In this document: positions 57,501 to 64,000 of the stretch, in pieces
How positions within the stretch are numbered: position 1 is the first letter of the stretch
How the letters are laid out: every line of letters begins with the position of its first letter
Assembly (NCBI GenBank): GCA_021464415.1
Contig: CM038470.1
Location: 10,614,394-10,678,393, forward strand
Reading direction: 5' to 3'
Source: Lonicera japonica
Taxonomy: Eukaryota; Streptophyta; Magnoliopsida; Dipsacales; Caprifoliaceae
Length of the DNA: 64,000 bases
The notes under the pieces: generated by a model
The model's input: only the letters and a program-made list of their open reading frames with translations
What the model was told of the DNA's origin: nothing
Database searches by the model: none
Translations under genes and position numbers: made by a program

Positions 57501-58030
57501 ACTCAACTTCCACCACACATATATAAAAATAATTATAGAAAATCCTATTATAGCACATTTTTTTCTATTTTTATTTTCTATTATAGAAATTTGTATACAT
57601 AGAAATGACCATTGGAGATAGCCTAAATAAATTGCACTATTATTGTATTTTGTGAAAGTACGACCTATATGCCAATAAGAATAAATATTAAAAATACCGA
57701 TAAGTATAGCATTACTCAAAATTAAAAAATAAGTTGAAGAATAATTATTTTTTACCAAAATTTAAAAGAAGAGACGAGAGGATTACTCAATTACATTATA
57801 TGAAAATTGAGTTATTTCTCGATTAATTTTCGACTTTTAAATGAAACACACCCTTAGTACAGTATGTTTGTTTTCTCAGTTCCTATATTCTTAAAACAAT
57901 TTCATTCAAAGTCATAAATATTTTTTCAACACTTATATTTCACAAAAAACTAGACACTCACACAGGCGTTACGTGTGTACATGCTCATTTTATAGACATG
58001 AATATTTAAGTTAAATTAGAAAATATATTA
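57501..58030. other. AT-rich non-coding spacer
   Basis: No gene. The phrase 'aaaaataagttgaagaataa' near 57725 recalls the MITE family at 51382 and 54484. Confidence 0.45.
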
Positions 58031-58034
58031 TAAA

Positions 58035-58140
58035 TAAGAAAGTAGTTCAATGGCAAGGTAATTTTTTATTTACCCTAAAATGAAAATTGCGAGTTCAAAT
58101 CCTATCAAATATATTTTTATTTATTATAAAAATAAGGGGC
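58035..58140 (+). repeat. tRNA-derived SINE-like unit
   Basis: TAGTTCAATGG (58043-58053) fits the Pol III A-box consensus and AGTTCAAATCC (58092-58102) fits the B box except for the first base, at tRNA-like spacing. A T/A-rich tail follows. It does not fold as a complete tRNA. Ends are approximate. Confidence 0.5.
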
Positions 58141-58681
58141 AAAATTAAAAAATACCACATTTAATGTCATAACCGTTAATGGTGCCTTCTAGTTCATAGT
58201 ATAGATCAAATATGTGTCAACTTACACTTCTTCTCATCACTTCATAAGAGTAGGATTTTTATTTTTTTTAATTAAATAGTCATGTTTGAAATTAGCCAAT
58301 TCTTAAAATATTGTTAAAATTGAACATGGACTCTTCATTTGGGAGGAGGGAGCATAATACGATTTTACTAATTAAATTTTATCGTGTAACAAAATAAGAG
58401 TTTGAATTTCATAGAGTTTTAAGAATGTCTTGTGAATCTCTTAGTCTCAACCTGAATGGTATGCCTTTGACTAAATTGAAGAGAGATTATTCGAGATGCG
58501 CACAAACTAACTCAAACACTCCTATTGATAAAAAATAAAATAAAATAAAATATAATTTACAAAGTCATATTACCAACAAATTTAGTTTGTTTCTGGCTAA
58601 AGTATAATGGTGTGCAAGTAAAACAATGTGCGTTATGTACCCGCATCTGTCACAAACATTGACCAAGAATAATATAACAAC
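58141..58681. other. Non-coding spacer
   Basis: AT-rich; no feature recognised. Confidence 0.5.
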
Positions 58682-59460
58682 TAGGGGTGGGAATCGGTTA
58701 GTTTAGTTCGGTAATTGCCTATCCTAAAACCAAAATCATGATGTTTGGTAATTTTGGTTATTCATATTTCGTTTCGGTTTTTCAAAACATGAAACCAAAA
58801 CCATACCGTACGTTTTTTTAGAATTTTTGATTTTTTGGTATTTTTATTTTCGGTATTATTAGGTATATTTTCAATATTTACCTATTTCAATTTTCGGTAT
58901 ATATAGTTAATTTTATTTCTAGTGTGTTTTTTTCTCAATGCAAAGAATTCGTGTACATTATTTCATATCTTTACATGCGGATTACAATGACTTCACTAAC
59001 ATAAAAGTATTAAAATAAAAAAAAAATTGTAAAGCAACGAGATACAAATTTAAAAATTAGATAATAAATATATTTATAACCTTAGACCATCTCATGTGTC
59101 CCTTTAGATAAATTTATAATCACACATATAACATTCTGTGAATAAATTTTAAAATTATATAAGTAATATATAAAGTCAAAGATATTCTATAATAGAATAA
59201 TAATATTATACATTGTCTTAAAATAATATAGTCGCTCTAATATAATTAAATATATTATTGACCATTATTTTACGTACTTTTGGTTCAATATTCTAAGTTT
59301 TAGTATTTTTGGTATTTCGATTTTTGAGACATTAAAACCAAAACCAACCTAAAAAAAGTCAAGGTTTTTTATTTTGGTATTTAAATATGTGAAACCAAAA
59401 CCAAAATTTTCAGATTGTATTGGTCGGTTTCGATTTTTACACTACCAAACTTCACCCCTA
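58682..59460. mobile_element. MITE-like element with TAGGGGTG termini
   Basis: The left end TAGGGGTGGGAATCGG and the right end, read inward as TAGGGGTGAAGTTTGG, form a short inverted repeat. Subterminal DNA is rich in 'ttcggtttt', 'aaaccaaaacc' and 'ttcggta' words on both sides in inverse sense, a style typical of plant hAT-like non-autonomous elements. No ORF and no convincing duplication. Confidence 0.55.
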
Positions 59461-60300
59461 ATAATAATGCAAATATACTCCCTTCTTTCAATTTAAAGAA
59501 GTATTAATATTTGGGCTTTTTAGAATTACCCCTATTTATAATACATAATTAAAGATACACCATATTTTCAATAATCATATCCGACTTTAACTCTCTGAAT
59601 TTTAAATGTCATCTAACTCCCTCTATTTTTTATTTATTTTTCAAGAATGACCATATTGCCCTAATTTTTTTCCTCAAGCCCTTTCATTCATCCCTATATG
59701 AACCCTAATTCCCCCATCAAATTAAGCCTAAACCCAAATCAAAAGGTAAAATAAATCTCTTTAAATCACTAGAAGAAGAAGAAGAAATCAACAGATCTCC
59801 ATTATCCATCACCAATCAATTTGACTATGCACATTCACCCACCATTAAAATCAATACCAAACAAGAAAACAAAAAAAAGGCACTGTTTTCATTTTCTCTC
59901 TTAAATTCCGTCATTCGGTCTCTATATGTGTATACCCTAAACTAAAATGTATACCCATATAAATAATAATGACTTGACTTTCTATGTAGAGAGATAGTCT
60001 ATGTAGAGAAATCAACACACATAAAAGTTGGGGAGGATAGAAAAATCAACGCACATCAAAACTGGGGAGGAAAAAGAAATCAACACATATGTATACCCAA
60101 TTTTTACAACCATTACTTTAGAAGAACCCTAAACCAAAACGTATACCCATATAAATGAGGATAGGGAAAGTATGTGTAGAAAAACAAATCAATACATATA
60201 TAAAACATAGTAGAGAGATAGTGTGTGTGTGTGTGTGGAGAGAGAAATCAATGGCAATAAAATTGGTAGGCCAAAATCTCCAACAGATGTACCCTCGTCG
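59461..60300. other. Non-coding region with short dispersed repeats
   Basis: The phrase 'taccctaaac.aaaa.gtatac' followed by 'ccatataaat' occurs twice (about 59931 and 60125), and 'aaatcaacacacat'-type words recur at about 60008, 60046 and 60075. A (GT)n run lies at about 60221-60237. No gene was recognised. Confidence 0.5.
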
Positions 60301-60714
60301 TCGCTAAATTTATAACACCAGATCTAAATTTCTCTCATCTCATTTATTTTTACAAGCCCTAGCTTAGGCTTAGTCTAGTTCAGTATAGCAGCAAGGTTCT
60401 AGGTAGAGATAAAAGAAAATTTTAGAGAGAGAGAGAAAAAGAAATTTCATTGAATTATCAAAATACCAAATGTCTAATATCCCTCTGTTACAATTCCACC
60501 CTTTTGTTAATACCCTTCTCACCGACTCTCTCACACCTAACCATTTCTAACAACTTGCTGACGTACATGTCAGTTGAGTTGCAACTGCCTAACTCACTCT
60601 AACAGGCAGTGCGTGTGATTCACGCATCTTACTCAGCTACAACACAACATAACACTTGCACCTGACAGTCACATGATTGCTTCAACACCTCATTCTTCCT
60701 TTTAGGGCTTCACA
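60300..60714 (-). repeat. 3' LTR of the gypsy element (outer boundary uncertain)
   Basis: The inner edge is clear: in element orientation TGTGAAGCCC starts at 60714, directly after the purine tract. The outer edge cannot be fixed because the partner LTR lies beyond the window; it is probably near 60300. A GA-rich tract lies at 60424-60442. Confidence 0.55.
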
Positions 60715-60728
60715 ATACCCTCCTCTTC
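60715..60728 (-). promoter_or_regulatory. Polypurine tract of the gypsy element
   Basis: The minus strand reads GAAGAGGAGGGTAT immediately before the LTR start TGTGAAGCC. Confidence 0.8.
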
Positions 60729-60743
60729 AGCTTGACCTTGTCC

Positions 60744-63700
60744 TCAAAGGCAAAAATTAGGAAATTGGGCATGTAAAACTGGGTAATCTTCCCAAGTTGC
60801 ATAGGATGGATGGGTGTGAGACCACTGGACAAGCCGTTGCATCATGGGGCTGTTGTTACGCTTCACCATTTGACGATCTAACACACCTACTGGCTCTACT
60901 AGAAATTGACCCTCCGGACCAATGCGAGGCAAGTCTGGTATAGGTACATCACATTGACCAACTTGTTTTTTCAATTGAGAAACATGAAAAACTGAATGGA
61001 TACGAGCTCCTGCAGGTAATTCCAGTTGATAGGCTACCTTCCCAACCTTCTTGATTATTTTGTAAGGCCCATAAAATTTTGGTGCCAGCTTCAAATTTCG
61101 GCGTAAGACTACTGTCATTTGCCTATTAGGCTGTAGACGCAGATAGACATAGTCCCCCACTTCAAAAGTCCGCTCAGTTCTGTTCTTATCAGCATACATC
61201 TTCATACGGGCTTGTGCTTGAGCTAAATGATCCTTGATAATATGTAACATATCAGATCTCTCCTTGATAAATTCCTTTACTTCTATACTTCCACCGGTAC
61301 TGACTTGAGGAAACAAGCAATTAGGAGGCTTGTATCCATGAAGAGCTTCAAAAGGAGACATTTGTAATGCTGTATGATAAGTGGTATTATACCACTACTG
61401 TGCCATAGGAAGCCAGCTTACCCACTTGGTAGGTTTATAACCAGCCATACACCGTAGAAAGGTTTCTAGACATTGGTTTAATCTCTCTGTTTGACCATCG
61501 GTCTGTGGATGGTAGGCTGAGCTGTGCAAAAGCTTAGTACCCAACAATTTGAAAACTTGGACCGAAAACTGACTTAAAAATATGGGGTCTCTGTCACTCA
61601 CTATAGTGGATGGTAGGCCATGATACTTGTAGATGTTGTCAAAGTAATGTTGAGCTACAGTGAGAGCAGTGAATGGATGGGACAAAGCAATGAAATGCCC
61701 ATACTTGGTGAACCTGTCAACTACCACCAAGATAACGGTCTTTCCGTCTGATTTTGGCAAGCCCTCTATAAAATCCATAGCCATATATGTCCAAGGTGTA
61801 ACTGGAATAGGAAGGGGCTGCAACAGACCTGGATAATGCACATGTTCTCCTTTACACTATTGACAGATTGAACATTCACTCACCTATTTCTCAACTTAAG
61901 CTTTATGACCAGGCCAATAAAAATGTCTTTCAACCATTTTCAAAGTTGCTCTAACTCCTGAATGACCACCCATGCCAGACCCCTGTAGTTCACCTAAAAT
62001 TGTGTGCCTTAAGCCACCAGTACTGCCCACATATAACCTATCCTGATACCGCAATTGCTGGTTCACAGAAGAATACTTTAGTAAGTTGTTCGGATCAATA
62101 AGCAATTGTGCCATGACACTCGTTGCATGAGAATCTCCTTCTAAACTGGACTGCAACTCCTTCACCCAAGTAGGTTGCACCACCGTGAGGATTGCACAAC
62201 TAGCTTCGTCCTTATACATTTGAGAAAGACCATCTGCGGCTTTATTATCCACACCCCTCTTGTAAAGCACTTCATAATCATACCCCAACAGCTTAGAGAG
62301 CCATTTTTGCTGTAACAATGTAGTCATTCTTTGCTCGACCAAGACCTTAAGGCTCTGATGATCGGTTTTGATAAGGAAATGATGTCCTAATAAATAGGAT
62401 CTCCATTTATTAACAGCATACACTAAAGCCCAGAGCTCTTTTTCATATGTGGATAAACTGTGCTTGGTATGTGGTAATGACTTGCTTAGATAAGCAATGG
62501 GCCTCTGTTGCTGCATAAACACGGCCCCTATTCCTGACTGAGATGCATCTGTCTCAATAATAAACGGTTTGGAGAAATCTGGTAAAGCTAATACAGGAGT
62601 ACTAGCCATAGCCCTCTTGAGTTGTTCAAAAGCTTGTGTGGCTTCCTCAGTCCACTTGTATTGATTCTTCTTTAAGAGATTAGTTAAAGGTATACTGATC
62701 TCACCATAAGATTTAACAAATTTCCTATAGTAACTAGTTAACCCTAAGAAACCCCTCAATCCTTTGACTCCTTTAGGAACGGGCCAAATTAGCATTGATT
62801 CCACTTTCTTAGGGTCAGCTGCCACTCCATCACTAGATATAATATGACCCAAATATTCTACTTGCCCCTGTCCAAACACACATTTGGTCATCTTAGTATA
62901 TAGTTTATGTTGCCTAAGAACCGAAAGTGTAATTTGCAAGTGTTAGACATGTGCTTCCTTACTAGGACTGTATACAAGTATATCATCAAAAAATATTAAA
63001 ATGAACTTCCGCAAATATGGGCCAAATACATCATTCATAAGACTTTGAAAGGTGGCAGGGGCATTATTAAGGCCAAATTGCATTACCAAGAACTCATAAT
63101 GCCCATGATGAGTTCAAAAAGCAGTCTTATAAATGTCTGCATCATGTACCCGAATTTGGTGGTAACCCGATTTTAAATCAAGCTTTGAAAAAATGACTGC
63201 ACCATGTAATTCATCTAATAATTCATCTATCACATGAATAAGAAGCTTATCTTTGATTATAAGAGTGTTGAGTTCCCTGTAGTCAATAAACATTCTACAA
63301 CACCCATCCTTCTTTTTTACTAATATGACAGGAGAAGCAAAAGGACTTGTACTATGCCTGATGATGCCTGTTTCCAACATTTCTTTTACTTGCTTTTTAA
63401 TTTCCTCTTTTTGCACATGTGGGTACCGATATGGACGTATATTTGGAGGGTTTGTACCCAATTTCAAAAGAATCTGATGATCATGACTCCTTACAAGTCG
63501 TAACCCTTTTATTTCCTCAAACATATCTCCATAGTCCTTTAGTACATGTTGCAGTTCTTCAAGTACTTGTTGTGTGTTTGCTTCTTCTGTTGCAGTCACA
63601 TCATATAGTTGACATATAAGGCCACCATCTTGTTTCCTAGCACAATTCTTGAGGCCGGTAGCACTAATGAATTTTAATTCACCCTCTTCAGTATTACCCT

Positions 63701-64000
63701 TTAATGTAACTTTTTTCCCTTCCCACCGGAAACTTATCTTTAATTTGTTGAAATCCATTTCTACTAGACTGATTTGTTTAAGCCATGCTACCCCTAGCAC
63801 TACATCACAGCCTCCCAAGGGAAGAATTCTGACTTCAGTACAGAACTTTTGACCATGCACCACCCAACAAAAGTCTGGACAAATGGCCCTACTACAAGTT
63901 TTAGAACCATCAGCAACAGTAACTAGTAAAGGAGTAGTAGGATTGACTTGACACCCAGCCTGTTTAGCTATGTTTGGGTCCAAAAAATTATGAGTACTAC
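60744..64000 (-). pseudogene. Ty3-gypsy chromovirus pol, incomplete at the window edge
   Basis: The reading frame enters from beyond 64000 at the retropepsin region (STHNFLDPN, then LPLGGCDVVLGVAWL). RT shows VKKKDGCCRMFIDYRELN, KLDLKSGYHQIRV and catalytic FFDDILVYS. RNase H has ETDASQSGIGAVF and TYEKELWALVYAV. Integrase has a zinc HHCC block, MDFIEGLPKSDGKT, VSDRDPIFLS and DGQTERLNQCLE. The C terminus is chromodomain-like (RLVQWSHTHPSYATWEDYPV), so Reina/Galadriel-type chromovirus is likely. One frame spans the whole 3.2 kb, broken by six stops: 63114-63116, 62943-62945, 61896-61898, 61884-61886, 61857-61859 and 61395-61397. It ends at 60744-60746. Confidence 0.92.

Noticed and set aside
58035..58110. 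tRNA gene
   Set aside because: A and B boxes are present but no acceptor stem or anticodon arm can be formed, so SINE-like is the better description.

Overview
The window is nuclear DNA from a flowering plant, almost certainly a eudicot. The signs are AT-rich intergenic sequence, a four-exon RPL35 gene of plant type, an intronless EXO70 gene, and the common plant transposon lineages (Ty1-copia, Ty3-gypsy chromovirus, L1-type LINE, CACTA, MULE, hAT, TRIM, tRNA-derived SINEs). Only two host genes look intact: an EXO70-family exocyst subunit (33143-34966, minus) and the ribosomal protein gene RPL35 (36836-39160, minus). They are tandem on one strand in a relatively quiet stretch of about 8 kb. 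A third host-derived locus, a 3-ketoacyl-CoA synthase (7090-7937, minus), is a broken pseudogene. A 37-codon ORF behind a G-box and TATA box (10224-10337) is a weak candidate gene.

Layout. 1-14 kb: two members of one long-LTR family in opposite orientation (a solo LTR at 2234-5401 and a partial one at 11360 to about 13400) on either side of the KCS pseudogene. 14.5-15.9 kb: a non-autonomous MULE with long inverted repeats and a 10-bp target duplication. 17.1-26.35 kb: a 5'-truncated LINE split by three insertions (an LTR-type non-autonomous element, a 520-bp CACTA derivative and a 5.2-kb copia element). Each has a clean target duplication, and removing each one in turn restores the LINE reading frame. 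26.6-33 kb: MITE-like repeats and a chimeric remnant made of TRIM-like, copia and hAT pieces. 33-39.3 kb: the two host genes. 41.07-49.31 kb: a complete 8.24-kb copia element with 1.33-kb LTRs. 49.5-60 kb: MITEs, two non-autonomous hAT elements with 8-bp duplications (one carries a Tyr/Gly/Ser-rich ORF), a TRIM element with 5-bp duplications, and two SINE-like units. 60.3-64 kb: a chromovirus-type gypsy element that runs off the right edge.

The window is mainly a record of transposon activity. Both copia elements inserted recently (one has LTRs that look identical, the other differs at about five positions), yet both are coding-defective. The gypsy pol frame is broken only by stop codons, with no frameshifts. 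I found no clearly new enzymatic system. The most unusual items are the triple nesting inside about 260 bp of LINE sequence, the recent but triply damaged copia element, the GC-rich hairpin cluster in the second copia leader, and the low-complexity ORF carried by the 1.1-kb hAT element. All boundaries, motifs and alignments were read by eye; no database search was run.
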